From Macrothele yani (Eukaryota; Arthropoda; Arachnida; Araneae; Macrothelidae): a stretch of 64,000 nt of DNA. Of the stretch, positions 45,641-57,057 are shown piece by piece; within the stretch, counting starts at the first letter, position 1, and each line of letters opens with the position of its first letter. Below the pieces are notes generated by a model. It made no database searches, was not told the DNA's origin, and was given only the letters and a program-made list of their open reading frames with translations. Location: the NCBI GenBank assembly GCA_039090855.1, contig CM077011.1, positions 33,499,501-33,563,500 on the forward strand. Direction: 5' to 3'. A program made the position numbers and the translations under genes.

Positions 45641-47200
45641 TGTATCAAATGATCCCCCAGTTTCGGGGAAAATGGCAACATCATCTAGATATGGTACGGC
45701 AAACTCTTCGCAGCCTCTCAAAAGTTCCGACATCATTTTGCTAAAGAAATAAGGTGCGTTCTTAAGGCCAAATGGCATCTTTAAGGGCCGATACGTTCCA
45801 AAAGTAGTCACAAACGCTGCCAATCGTTGAGCTCTAGCACTTAATGGCATTTGCCAGTACCCTTTTGTTAAATCTAATACTGTAATATACTTCGCTCCAG
45901 AAACCTTTTCGACTCTTTCTTCTTTGTTGGGCAATGGATAGAACTGGGTCCTTGTCACTTCATTCAATCGCCTGTAGTCAATACATGGGCGTGGATCTCT
46001 TCCGGGTACTTCTACCAAAATCATGGGTGATGTATAGTCTGATTCACCAACTTCTATAATCTTGTACTGCAGCATTTTATCTATCTCGGCTTTAAGAATA
46101 TTTATCTGTCTGGGCGACATTCTATAAGGCTTAACTCTTACAGTAGCATTACTAGCTAGCTCGATATCATGTTCGACCAAATGAGTCTTTCCTGGAATAT
46201 TAGAAAACATTTTCAAGTAATGACATAATAGTTTTTTCAGATCCTGAATTTGTTGGTCACTTAGGCGCTCTCGAAGTTTACTGTTCTCCTCGATATCAGA
46301 GAAGTTAAATATATTGGGATTTTTTTCAACTTGCGGAAATTTAATCTCTAAATCCATTTCACCATTTTCACAACCGGGCAATAAGTTCACAAATTCTGGT
46401 CGTTTATGGTATGGTTTCAGCATGTTAATGTGATATACTTGATGCTTTACATTTTTACCTTCAAAGCTTACTACATAATTAGTCTCAGAAATTTTTTTCT
46501 CAATTTTCCCTGGTCCTTTCCACTGTTCCGCTAACTTATTTGGCCTGCAGGTAACAAAAACCAATACTAAATCTCCTTCTTGAAATTCACGTTTTACCGC
46601 ATTTCTGTCATACCAATATTTTCTTTTCAATTGAGCCACTTCCATGTTTTTAATGGCAAGTTCTTGACATCTTTTCATCCTATTTATTAACTCAAATACA
46701 TATTCAGTGACATAGTTTTCTTCTTCAGGATGACCCATCCATTTTTCATACAATAGTGTCATTGGCGTCCTCAAATTTTTTCCATGCACCAATTCAGCAG
46801 GTGTAAACCCTGTGCTTTCATGTGTCACAGTTCTCAAAGCAAACAGCACCGCCGGTAACTGCTTCTCCCAATCCGGAGCAGACTCAAGACATAAAACTCT
46901 CAACATCCTTTTAATAGTTAGATGGAATCGTTCTACCGGATTACTTTGGGGATGATATACAGAACTATGAGTAACTTTTATTCCAAACCGCTCCAGAAAT
47001 TCTAGTGTCAAAATGCTTACAAAACTGGCTCCTTGATCAGTTTGAATTTCTTTCGGAAATCCCATGCGGCTAAAAATGTGTAACAAAGCGTCAACTACCG
47101 ACTTGGATCCTATGTCTGGGACTTGTACCTCATCTGGATATTTGGATGACAAACACATAGCTGTAATTATGTATCTATTTCCGATTGAAGTCTCGGGCAA
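45635..47200 (-). CDS. Gypsy integrase core, C-terminal domain and RT in one ORF
   Basis: 521 codons open. Residues 1-130 hold the integrase core, with TDQGASF (Asp 55) and HPQSNPVERF (Glu about 90, spacing 34). The first Asp lies just upstream of this ORF. A linker and GPGKIEKKI-like C-terminal domain follow. RT begins near residue 340 with the template-entry DYTSPMILVEV and DYRRLNEVTRTQFYPLP, then TVLDLTKGYWQMPLS, LKMPFGLKNAPYFFSKMM and YLDDVAIF (catalytic). Thus integrase precedes RT in a single reading frame. The ORF ends at a frame change near 45635. Confidence 0.92.
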   Translation of the reverse strand: MPETSIGNRYIITAMCLSSKYPDEVQVPDIGSKSVVDALLHIFSRMGFPKEIQTDQGASFVSILTLEFLERFGIKVTHSSVYHPQSNPVERFHLTIKRMLRVLCLESAPDWEKQLPAVLFALRTVTHESTGFTPAELVHGKNLRTPMTLLYEKWMGHPEEENYVTEYVFELINRMKRCQELAIKNMEVAQLKRKYWYDRNAVKREFQEGDLVLVFVTCRPNKLAEQWKGPGKIEKKISETNYVVSFEGKNVKHQVYHINMLKPYHKRPEFVNLLPGCENGEMDLEIKFPQVEKNPNIFNFSDIEENSKLRERLSDQQIQDLKKLLCHYLKMFSNIPGKTHLVEHDIELASNATVRVKPYRMSPRQINILKAEIDKMLQYKIIEVGESDYTSPMILVEVPGRDPRPCIDYRRLNEVTRTQFYPLPNKEERVEKVSGAKYITVLDLTKGYWQMPLSARAQRLAAFVTTFGTYRPLKMPFGLKNAPYFFSKMMSELLRGCEEFAVPYLDDVAIFPETGGSFDTP

Positions 47201-47863
47201 AGGCCCACAGGCATCAACGTTGATTTTTGTAAAAATTTCAGGAATAATTGGAACTATTTTTAAAGGTGCTTTCTTTTTGTCCCCAGCTTTTCCAGCACGT
47301 TGGCATTAATCACAAGAATTTACAACTTCTTCAATGTCTTTATAACAGTTAGGCCAATAAAAATACTTCGCTAGTCTGTCTTTGGTTTTTGTCACTCCTA
47401 AATGCCCCGAAGTTCCCTCATGACACATGTTTTTTATTTGTTCTCTATATTGTTTTGGAACAACAATAAGATCTTCCTCTTCGCCAATCTTGTTGATCTT
47501 CTTCTTCACCAACATCCCATTTCTTAGTACAGCATAACCATTTGCCTTTTTAAAATATGTTTTCTCTATTTCTTTGAGAAATTTTTTCAATTCCAAACTT
47601 TGCCGTTGATCTTCCATGAAACTTTTTGAATCCATTTTTACCAACTCTAACATGGCTTTATCTTCATCATGCCTCAATGGCAGAATTTCTTCTTCTAATT
47701 CATCTGATTCTTCGGAACCCACAGCCTCTCCTTCAAGGGCTTGTTTTTCTTTCTTCCCTGAATCATTCTTTACTGAATTTCTCTCTTCGTTGTTTCGTTT
47801 TTGTTTTTCTTGATACCGAGTAATCACAACATTTACCTGTTCTGAATTAAGTGGCCACTCCAT
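47201..47863 (-). pseudogene. Gypsy integrase N-terminal zinc finger region
   Basis: An acidic and Lys-rich stretch is followed by VPKQYREQIKNMCHEGTSGH, LGVTKTKDRLAKYFYWPNCY and VNSCD, then a TAA inside the HHCC finger (about 47305) and CQRAG. After that come NVDACGPLPE, with the first catalytic Asp, and the main integrase/RT ORF. One stop separates it from the next ORF. Confidence 0.88.
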
Positions 47864-47959
47864 ATCAATTTTTTTAACAAAGCGGCAGTCTTATTTCCAA
47901 GTAAATATCTACCTTGATCTAGCGACTTTCTAATCACTGCAGCCTTAGTTACAATATGA

Positions 47960-48300
47960 CCTAATTCTCATTCTAGTTCAACTTCTGCCAATGGTAAACA
48001 AACCTTTTGTTCATCCAGAAGATGCTGTACCCACACATGTTCTCCAGTAAACTCACCTGACGACACATACTCTTGACAAATGATATCAACTGATGAACCT
48101 GTATCCCGAAGAATAGGCATGGTAACTCCATTTATTTTTCCTTCAAAGGTATAGGGTGCCAAGAGATCCCCTTCAGTTTCCTCTCTGATTCTATTTACGC
48201 TTCCTGAGTTCTGTGATTTTAGCTTAGGACACTGAGGTCGAATGTGATCATAAGATGCACACTCGTAACATTGAATCTTCCGTCTGCGATTATACTTTTC
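47960..48300 (-). pseudogene. Gypsy zinc knuckle and aspartic protease
   Basis: A knuckle CYECASYDHIRPQCPK near 48230-48280 is followed by APYTFEGKINGVTMPILRDT and GSSVDII: the DTGSS active site of a retrotransposon protease. Open for 64 codons at 48162-47968. Frame changes occur on both sides. Confidence 0.85.
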
Positions 48301-48380
48301 TTCATTCTGAGATACATTCCGTTTTGACCACCCTTGTCCTACATCTGACTTAACATAATTTTTTTTATAAAATCAATTTT

Positions 48381-49226
48381 TCATAAAATTTCTGCGATCA
48401 TAGTTATCTCTAGTTTTTTCTCACTGCCTTGCATTTTCTTTGAAGCACAAAATTCATTCGACGAATTTTTCTTGATTCCTCCTCTTACATTTTCATAATT
48501 GTCCACCATATCAGCCAAATCTGAAGGTGAAACAATATTTGACCATTTATCAATAAAATGATCCCTTATTTCTATAGGCACTCTCCACTTCAATTGATCT
48601 GTGATCATTAATTTTTTTAGCCCTTCAAAATCGCCTATTTTAAGTCCTGAAATCCATTAATTAAAATAATTTTCTAACTCGAAGGCGAAATCTCTCCAGG
48701 TCTTCTCTGATGTACGCATGTGTTGTACAAATTTCAATCTAAATTTCTCTGGACTCTTATATCTTTTAAGAAGTAACCTTTTAACATATTCATAGTTTTT
48801 AGCGTCTTCCACATTTTCTCTTGCAATCAGTTGTGATATTTCGTAGGGCAAAAGTCCTATCAAATTCGTGACCCAATCTTCCCTTTTTATTTCTGCTTGT
48901 TGTGCTTGCCTTTCAAATAAAACTAAGTAAATACTTATATCACTGTCTTTTGAGTCAAATGTTTTCATCAAATGACGAAGTTCTAATCTCGGTTTTTGAG
49001 AATTTCCATTTTGCTCTAAACTACCTCCCAGCGGCTGACGTCCAACTTCTATTTTGAGTTTTTCAAGCTCAAATTCCATTTGTCTTTCTGTTTCTCTACG
49101 CTCTTTTATACCTGCCAAAAGTTCTTTCACGAAATCCTCTTCATATCCTTCAAAGTTGACAATTTTATTTTTTAATTCCAGAATTTTGAGATTTGGCATA
49201 ACTTCCATACCCAATTCTTCCGCCAA
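48381..49226 (-). pseudogene. Gypsy gag, two frames
   Basis: Start MAEELGMEVMPNLKILELKN at 49226, a coiled-coil-like charged stretch, then LRHLMKTFDSKDSDISIYLV and FVQHMRTSEKTWRDFAFELE, and a stop at 48657. The second part (48608-48381) has LKWRVPIEIRDHFIDKWSNI, which resembles the SCAN-like/capsid end of arthropod gypsy Gags. Inactive because of the stop near 48657. Confidence 0.82.
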
Positions 49227-49295
49227 CTGCAGAAGTTCTTCTTTTCAAGCTCTTCCTAAGAAAGCCATTTCAACAAGCTCTACGTGTACCCAATG

Positions 49296-49672
49296 TTTAT
49301 TTATTATCGTATATGTGTATACGGTCACAGAAATTGTTTACAACAATATTCTACATTTACCTATAATCTAGGCTCAAACAGTTGATCTGAATGTACTATT
49401 TCTTGACAGAAATTATTTCCTTCTATTTTCGTATATGTGTATACGTTCACAGAAATTGTTTACAACAATATTCTACATTTACCTATAATCTAAGCTCAAA
49501 CAGTTGTTCTGAACGTACTATTTCTTGACAGAAATTATTTCCTTCTATTTTCGTATATGTGTATACGTTCACAGAAATTGTTTGCAACAATATTCTACAT
49601 TTACCTATAATTTAGGCTCAAACAGTTGATCTGAATGTACTATTTCTTGACAAAAATTATTTCCTTCTATTT
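49296..49672. repeat. Gypsy leader array 1: three 122-bp units
   Basis: CGTATATGTGTATACG begins at 49308, 49430 and 49552 (122-bp spacing), with CACAGAAATTGTTTACAACA and TGTACTATTTCTTGACAGAA in each unit. Lies between gag and the 40-bp array. Confidence 0.9.
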
Positions 49673-49894
49673 AATTCCGTGCCCGGAAACTTCTAAAAAA
49701 CTTGCTTTGATATTTCATTCCTTTGGATAATTCTCTAAGAACAACAACAAAACAGTACTTACATAAACATCTAATGTGGTGTAAATCCGATACGGAACAA
49801 ACAATTTTGAAAAAACAAACTACAGTCACCATCCTTTGTTCTTCCCAACACAAAGAGGGAAAAAAAATATCGCTGAAGTTGCGCTGATTCCGTC

Positions 49895-50322
49895 TCACCG
49901 GCACCTTCACTTCCTGTCTTTCGTAGTTCGAATCTCACAGGTGCCTTCACTTCCTGTCTTTCGTAGTTCGAATCTCACAGGTGCCTTCACTTCCTGTCTT
50001 TCGTAGTTCGAATCTCACAGGTGCCTTCACTTCCTGTCTTTCGTAGTTCGAATCTCACAGGTGCCTTCACTTCCTATCTTTCGTAGTTCGAATCTCACAG
50101 ATGCCTTCACTTCCTGTCTTTCGTAGTTCGAATCTCACAGGTGCCTTCACTTCCTGTCTTTCGTAGTTCGAATCTCACAGGTGCCTCCAATTCTATCTTT
50201 CGTAGTTCGAATCTCACAGATGCCTTCACTTCCTGTCTTTCGTCGTTCGAATCTCACAAGTGCCTTCCATTTCTATCCTTCGTAGTTCGAATCCCACCGG
50301 TGCCTCCAATTCTATCTTTCGT
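49895..50322. repeat. Gypsy leader array 2: about ten 40-bp units next to the 5' LTR
   Basis: Unit (plus strand) TCGTAGTTCGAATCTCACAG + GTGCCTTCACTTCCTGTCTT. The last unit, adjoining the LTR, reads GTTCGAATCCCACCGGTGCC, which looks like the T-arm and acceptor end of a tRNA. The array covers the place where the primer binding site should be. Confidence 0.9.
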
Positions 50323-50323
50323 C

Positions 50324-50556
50324 TGTAACATCACAGACACTCGATCACAACACAAAACATTTATTTCTTTACACAAAAAACATCAACTGGAATACACTCC
50401 GCGGTATAAACTGAACTTGTTGTCTTAGCCAAAGCTCGCCATGTCCTCCTCCTTCGATATCTCTCTCGCAACTCTCCTTATCACTCACCACACGCTCAAG
50501 TCATTAAATGTCAATGTATCCTTCCGCGCTTTTGTGCGTGGAAGTCGTACTTTACA
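50324..50556 (-). repeat. Gypsy 5' LTR, 233 bp
   Basis: TGTAACATCACAGACACTCG to GAAGTCGTACTTTACA, nearly identical to the SINE-free parts of the other LTR, with differences such as CATCAA/CACCAA and CGTACT/CGGACT. Confidence 0.95.
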
Positions 50557-51010
50557 GTGTTAACGAACAGTTCTGAATTTCCCAAATGTGAGTTGACAGA
50601 AATACTCCTGTTCATCTTTCTCCGTTTAATAACGGAAAATTACGGTTTTTAAGATACGTTAAATTCTGAATTTTTCAATCGTGAGTTGACTGATATGCTC
50701 CTGTTCATCTTTGTCCGGTTAATAACCAAAAATTGCTGTTCTTAAGAAATGTTAAATTCTGAGTTTTTCAAACGTGAATTGACAGATATGCTGTTGTTCA
50801 TCTTTCTCCGGTTAATAATGAGAAAATTCTCGTTTTAAAGGTGTGTTTACGACAAATTTTGAATTATCATAAACTTTTCCTCAATTCCTTTGGTACATTA
50901 ACGGAAAATTGCCATTTTTAAAAGGTGTTAATCGAATATTCTGAATTTTCAGAAACCTTTCTGCAATTATTTTCATATATTAACGGAAAAATTCTGTTCT
51001 TGCTTTTCTG
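50557..51010. repeat. Tandem repeat of about 95 bp, right part
   Basis: Continues the array at 43591-43917: TTCTGAATTTCCCAAATGTG and CTCCTGTTCATCTTTCTCCG, with later copies more diverged. Confidence 0.8.
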
Positions 51011-51554
51011 TATCCATATGATGGAAAGTTTCCGCTAATAAGAGCTGTGCGCCGGATACTTTAGGTTTGATTAAATATTAAATTTCACTTGTCTGACGGA
51101 GGTTCTCATTTTGGAGTTCTGTAACGAGATTCGATACGGTATATCACATGATATTTAGGTCACTATGGCAACGAATATTCTTTCTCCCTTCCCACCAGAT
51201 GGTGCACCTACTATTGTGTATTGTGTTACCGTAATAATCCGGGTACTTAAAGCATCATTCAGGTAATTGTATAATGTTTAAACAAATGCTTTTGGACCTT
51301 TTAACGCAAAAACTATTTACAGCCATCAAGTGTACATTTTATATTCACGGGTTTTGGGAAATAATACTACAAAGTAGCACATTTCACTTTCCTTTAAACG
51401 TAATTCAAAGTCATTGTCAGTACAAAAAATTCTCGAGATCCAAAACATTTTATGAGCTTCTACAGAAAATGAAATGATTAATTAACATGCATTAAGAGCG
51501 AAAAATAGTTATATATCGCGCAGTTTGAGTGCTCTTCATTTCTACCATTTTCAG
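51011..51554. other. No recognised feature
   Basis: AT-rich. The 67-codon ORF at 51274-51477 has no motif. Confidence 0.4.
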
Positions 51555-52130
51555 GAGGGGGGGGGGTTAACGACCCCAATAAGCACTCGATTGGCGTATA
51601 AGCACAGTTTCCCGTCTCAAATTTGGGGTCACTGCTTTCAGAGTAGGTAGAGAGACGGTGCATGAAACACGCAACATCCCTGCCTTACCGAGATTTGAAC
51701 CCGGACGCATCTCGGGTAAATAATCAGAAGCCAGGGCATAGACCACTGCGCCATCGGGCGAGATTCGGACAGATCTCGGATAAATGATCAGAAGTCAGCG
51801 CGTAGACCACTGCGCCATCGGGCGAGATTCGGACCCATCTCGGATAAATGATCAGATGCCAGGGCGGACCCATCTCGGATAAATGATCAGAAGCCAGGGT
51901 GTAGACCACTGCGCCATCGTGCGGGATTCAGACAAATCTCGGATAAATGGTCAGAAGCCAGCGCGTAGACCAGTGCGCCATCGGGCGGGATTCGGACTCA
52001 TGTCGGATACATGATGAGAAGCCAGCACGTAGATCACTGCGCCACCGGGCGGGCTTCGGACCCCGACCAATCTCGGATAAATGGTCAGAACTCAGGGCTT
52101 AAACCACTGCGCCACCGCGGAGTAGCTATT
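51555..52130 (-). mobile_element. SINE with tandemly multiplied tRNA-like head
   Basis: A SINE body (51560-51700, TTAACGACCCCAATAAGCAC onward) leads into about six full head units and a partial one. Each contains the plus-strand word AGACCACTGCGCCATCGGGC or a variant (near 51735, 51808, 51902, 51968, 52030, 52100) with a 63-95-bp spacing. On the minus strand each has an A-box-like TGGCGCAGTGGTCTA. The B box is degraded in most. Confidence 0.82.
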
Positions 52131-52440
52131 TCTACCTTCAGCGTTATCAAGTGGTAAGTACCTTTCTTGGATCAGTCGCTACCGTTTTTTGCTGGCGTCC
52201 AATCGGTTCCCAGCTCGACCACCACGAAATGCAGACGAGAAAGAATGTTTCACTTCGCACGTAAAGGAAAGAATCCTGGTGAAATGACTGAATAAGTCAT
52301 AATCGAAGTTTTGGGAAATTTAGGAAATTTCTGTGTAAACTGATTTTTATTTTAAACAAGAAAGATGACACCGAATTTTCGGGTGTAATAAGCACGTCTT
52401 TTGAATCCGTTCTGACGCAAATTAAATTTATCAAAGCTAT
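52131..52440. other. No recognised feature
   Basis: Unique-looking sequence between SINE array and the next repeat block. Confidence 0.4.
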
Positions 52441-55080
52441 TCACAGTCAATGGAACCGGTATGGAAAACAATAGTATTTGACGGAAGAAAGAAGTTTTTC
52501 AATCGGGTCTTTAATCCCTCAGATATTGCTGTAAACGGAATTGTGAGCTTACGAACTCTTAGAAACAGAGTTATTGACAAAAATAAGATGTGACTTCACA
52601 TCCCTTGGAGGAAAAACCATGCATTATTTTAGGAAGAAAGTATTCACAAAAGGTTTATCCATACGAGCAGTATCGGTCCAAGAAAAAAGTTTAGTCGAGT
52701 TTTCAGGAGCCCATATTTTGCTACAAATACATCAGAAGTAGAAATTAACACTTATGACCCCTGGTGGCCAAACCATTCTTTACCAAACATTAGAAATTAC
52801 GTGAAAAATATTTTCCGTCAGGTCCTGTATACGATACAGGAAGAATTTTTCAAATCGGAGTTTTAGGAGCAGAAAACGCAATTTACCTTTGTGCGCCCTA
52901 GCGGAAACTCTATGATTCACTTGAAAATCTTGAATTTATAGGGAAAACATTTCGCATCGGAAACACTATCCAACAAAGAAGGAATTTTTCAAATCGGACT
53001 CTTAGAAGTAGAGATATTGACAAAAATAAGATATACATCTACGCCCCTGGCGTAGAAACTATGCATTATTTCAAGAAGAAAATGTTCCTAAAATGTTTGT
53101 CGACATGAGTAGTATCGGTCCACAGAAGACTTTTCTTCAATCGAGGTTTTAGAAGCTCATATTTTGCTGCAAATACATCAGAAGCGGAAATTAAGACATA
53201 CGCCACCTGGTGGCCAAACAATTTTTTTACAAAAATTTGAAATTACGTGCAAAAGATTTCCCATCAGGAGCTGTATCCGGTGCAGAAAGAATTTTTCAGA
53301 TCGGAGATTAAGAAGCAGAGATATAGGGGGAAACGCATTTTACCTCTACGCCCCCGAGCGGAAAGTATATGAGTTACTTGAAAATTTTGAATTTATAGAT
53401 AAAACGTGTCACACTAGAAACACTATCCAACAAAGAAGGAATTTTTTAAATCGGACTCTTAGAAGTCGAGATATTGACAAAAATAAGATATACATCTACG
53501 CCCCCTGGCCTAGAAACCGTGCACTATTTTAAAAAGAAATGTTTCTAAAAGGTTTGTCGACATGAGTAGTATCGGTCTACAAACGATGTTATTTTCAATC
53601 GAGAATTTAGAAGCTCATATTTTGCTGCAAATACATCAGAAGCGGAAATTAAGGTCTACGCCCCCTGGTGGCCAAACCATTTTTTTACAAAAACTAGAAG
53701 TTATGTGCAAAGGATTTCCCATCAGGAGCTGTATCCGGTGCAGAAATAATTTTTCAAATCGGAGATTCAGAAGCAGAGATATATGGAAAAACGCAATTTA
53801 CCTCTACGCCCCCTAGAGGAAAGTCTATGAATTACGTGAAAATTTTAAAATTATGTGAAAAACTTGCGACATGGAAAACACTATCCAACAAAGAAGGATT
53901 TTTTCAAATCGGACACCTAGAAGTCGAGATATTGGCAAAAATAAGATATACATCTACGCCCCTGGCGTAGAAACCGTGCACTATTATAAGAAGAAAGTGT
54001 TTCTAAAACGTTTTTCGCCATGAGTAGTATGGGTCTACAAACGACTTTATTTTCAATTGAGAATTTAGAAGCTCATATTTTGCTGCAAATACATCAGAAG
54101 CGGAAATTAAGGTTTACGCCCCCGGGGGCCAAACCATTTGTCTACAAAAATTAGAAATTAGGTGCAAACGATTTCCCATCAGAAGCTGTATCCGGTGCAG
54201 AAAGAAATTTTTTCATATCGGAGATTTAGAAGCAGAGATATAGGGGGGAAACGCAATTTACCTTTACGCCCCCTAGCGGAAAGTCTATGAATTATTTGAA
54301 AATTTTGAAATTATATGAAAAACATGTCACACGGAAACCACTATCCAACAAAGAAGGAATTTTTCAAATCGGACTCCTAGAAGTCGAGATATTGACAAAA
54401 ATGAGATATACATCTACGCCCCCTGGCGGAAAAACTGTGGAATATTTTAGGAAGAAAATATTCCGAAAAGGTTTATCGATGTGAGTGGCATCAGTCCGCG
54501 AAAGAATTTTTTCAATCGATATTTTAGAAGCTCAGATTTTATGGCAAATACATCAGAAGCAAAAATTAACGCTTACGCCCCCTGGTGGCCAAAGTATTCT
54601 TTACCAAAAATTCGAAATTATATGCAAAATATTGTGCATCAAGAGATGTATCCGCTGGAAAAAAAATTTCAGATCGGAGTTTTAGAAGAAGAGTTATCGG
54701 GAAAAAATGCAATTTACTTTTACGCCCCCTAGCGGAAAATCTATGCGTAATTTGAAAAATAAACTGTATCCGAAACACTCTTCGACATAAATAGAATCGA
54801 AAGACAAAAGATTTTTTCAATCGGATGTTTAGAAGCAAATATGTGGAATAATTCCTATTTTTGAATTCGACATCATCTGCATTTACGCCCTCTAGCGGCG
54901 AAATTTTACATCGTAAAAAAAAAACGAAATGAAGGATCATCATTCGCATATTTCAAGATTTTGAATGCAAAAAGAATTTTTCAAATCGGACTAATAGTTG
55001 CAGAGATACCGTGGGTACGGGTGGACGGACGGACAGACAAACCGATAACATAAGCACGATCTTTTTTTACAAAAGACGTG
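52440..55080 (+). repeat. Repeat block: about 459-bp higher-order units with a CTCF-like motif
   Basis: GAGATATTG words recur at 53011, 53468, 53927 and 54387, a spacing of 457-460. Each higher-order unit has three related subunits of about 150 bp that all carry a TACGCCCCCTGGNGG or TACGCCCCCTAGCGG word and TTTTTCAAATCGGA. The block ends with GGACGGACGGACAGACAAAC near 55025. Short ORFs across it are shadows. Confidence 0.85.
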
Positions 55081-55385
55081 CTAAAAATGGGGGAAGGTGT
55101 GTTAGTTATAACAGAAATTCTATCAAAATACTGAAGCTCCAGTAATTAGATATGGGAACTTTTCAAAATTGAAATTTCGTTAAAAATCGAAGATTTACCG
55201 GGAACTTCGCTGTACGTTATTTCCATAAATTTTTCCTTGAATTTACGCCACTAAGTTTTCATTGATATGCCTTGTATACAAGACGTACTAATAAAGCTCG
55301 CTGAATACAAGATAAAAATGGACAACAGAAGACGTTTAAGAAAACTTACTTCACTGGTCTTTCAAATAATTCTACCAAGATACAA
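55081..55385. other. No recognised feature (possible decayed Penelope 5' part)
   Basis: AT-rich. No ORF with a motif was seen. Confidence 0.35.
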
Positions 55386-55737
55386 TACACTTTCGTCATC
55401 GTTCGTGTGACTGCTGAAGGCTATAGGAAGAGTTATCCTTCATTGTCGTCTGTCACTGAGTCGTCACGTTTGCTTGATTGCCCGAAATGTCCGCAAATCT
55501 CCCCTTTCTGTAACATTTCCCTCGGGGAAAGAAAGAATAGTCATCCGATGCCAAGTTGGGCGAATACGGTGGGTGATTCAACGCAGCAATATGCGTCACT
55601 TAGGGGACAAACTCTTTCAGCTTGTTACATTTGACCTGTGGATTCAATATGTAGATGATACTTTTGTTCTCTGGAACGGCATAAATTCGGAAATACTTAA
55701 ATTAGTTCAACTTATCAATTCAATTGGTCCTCATATA
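55386..55737 (+). pseudogene. Penelope-like element RT, left fragment
   Basis: Reads HLGDKLFQLV, then WIQYVDDTFVLWNGINSE (RT catalytic YVDD in the Penelope context) and LVQLINSIGPHI, and stops at the gypsy insertion point. Frame changes lie upstream. The continuation is at 63152, directly in frame after removal of the gypsy element and one TATA copy. Confidence 0.85.
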
Positions 55738-56513
55738 TATAATGAATATACCTCTTCTACCAGCTAAGCTAATTATAATGAATAAAGCTTTCAACTAAGC
55801 TAGTAATGTTTTATAATGCTTCGGCTACTGAATTATATGCTTGTACTAAGCTTCTAATAGTGAATTCAAATGGTTGTTGTTACTAGTTAATTAAGATCAT
55901 GAATAAAGTCTTCTGCTAGTAGTGTAGTAATAGTATTGAACAAACTTATAACTGGTAGTAATGTTGTAGCAGTAATTAGGATGAATAAAGTCTTAACGCT
56001 GGTTGTTAATAGTAATAAACTAATGACATAAACCTAACAGCCAGACAGAGATCTGACAAGAACTATGAATTGAGAAAGACGTACTTACGAAAAGCTCTTT
56101 TATTATATAACTCTGGAATCATCCAACGCACACACACAACTCGTTTCACAATAATGAAGAATCAAACTAATCACATAGAACGAAGCTCTCAATACAACAA
56201 CAACAACAAACTCTCTCCTTCACATAAACCAACGCTCTCCGTACAACAACAAACGCTCTCCGTACAACAACAAACGCTCTCCGTACAACAACAAACGCTC
56301 TCCGTACAACAACAAACGCTCTCCTTAGATATCGCTGAACGCGCCCATTTATACTGGCTACCACCACGTCATGACTTACACTCATTGCCAGATCTCATTC
56401 AGCGGGTGAAAGAACATCTCGTTCAGTAAGAAGATAATTCACATAGTAAAATAAAATAACCAGAGATAGTAAAATCAAAAGGAAAGTGAATATAGAGTAT
56501 ATTATACGTTACA
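55738..56513 (-). repeat. Gypsy 3' LTR, 776 bp
   Basis: TATAATGAATATACCTC to ATACGTTACA on the plus strand. Contains five units of a 21-bp repeat (CGCTCTCCGTACAACAACAA + A) at 56233-56330, against two in the other LTR. Confidence 0.93.
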
Positions 56514-57057
56514 TCATCTCCCCCTTATTTTTTATTTTTTTCCGAAAAACCTATCAATTTTGGAGTGTAAGTCTTACACTTCGTTGATTGACGTTTATCG
56601 ACCTCTTTTTTTTGTTTTGTTGTTTGGTGGCAGCAGTATTTATAATATCAAACTTGGCATGACAAAATCAAAAAATCTGTATTCGTCTGTGAAACTTGTA
56701 TTTTTGAACAAAACAAACCTGCATCGGCATACCTTCCTTTTATTCTGCCTAGCAAGAATCACTTTTTTAATTTCAAATTACGTTCTCATTATTCGTTGAA
56801 TACACACCAACTGTATCAGCAGCGAAGATTGCCTGGAGCTGCCTAACAGTAACAATTTTATTATTTTACCCCTAAGCACATAGATATACATAAAAAAATT
56901 TGGATTAGTAGATGGACATAGAAGAAATATAAAAAAAAACACATATATACACAAAAAAGAATGCATAGGCCCACACGAAAAAAGAAATTCTGACACGCCA
57001 ACTGGTCGTGCAGGAAAAACAACAAACTGAGAAAAGAACCTGTCCACGAGAACTTAC

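Larger units (their letters stand above)
43918..50556 (-). mobile_element. Ty3/gypsy element with integrase upstream of RT
   Basis: LTRs at 43918-44630 (carrying two SINEs) and 50324-50556 (233 bp, TGTAAC...TTTACA) are flanked by a 4-bp duplication GTGT (43914-43917, 50557-50560). Minus-strand order: 5' leader arrays, gag, zinc knuckle, protease, integrase, RT, RNase H, 3' LTR. Most Ty3/gypsy elements have integrase last. This order is known from Gmr1-type elements. Stops and frame changes are moderate. Confidence 0.92.
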
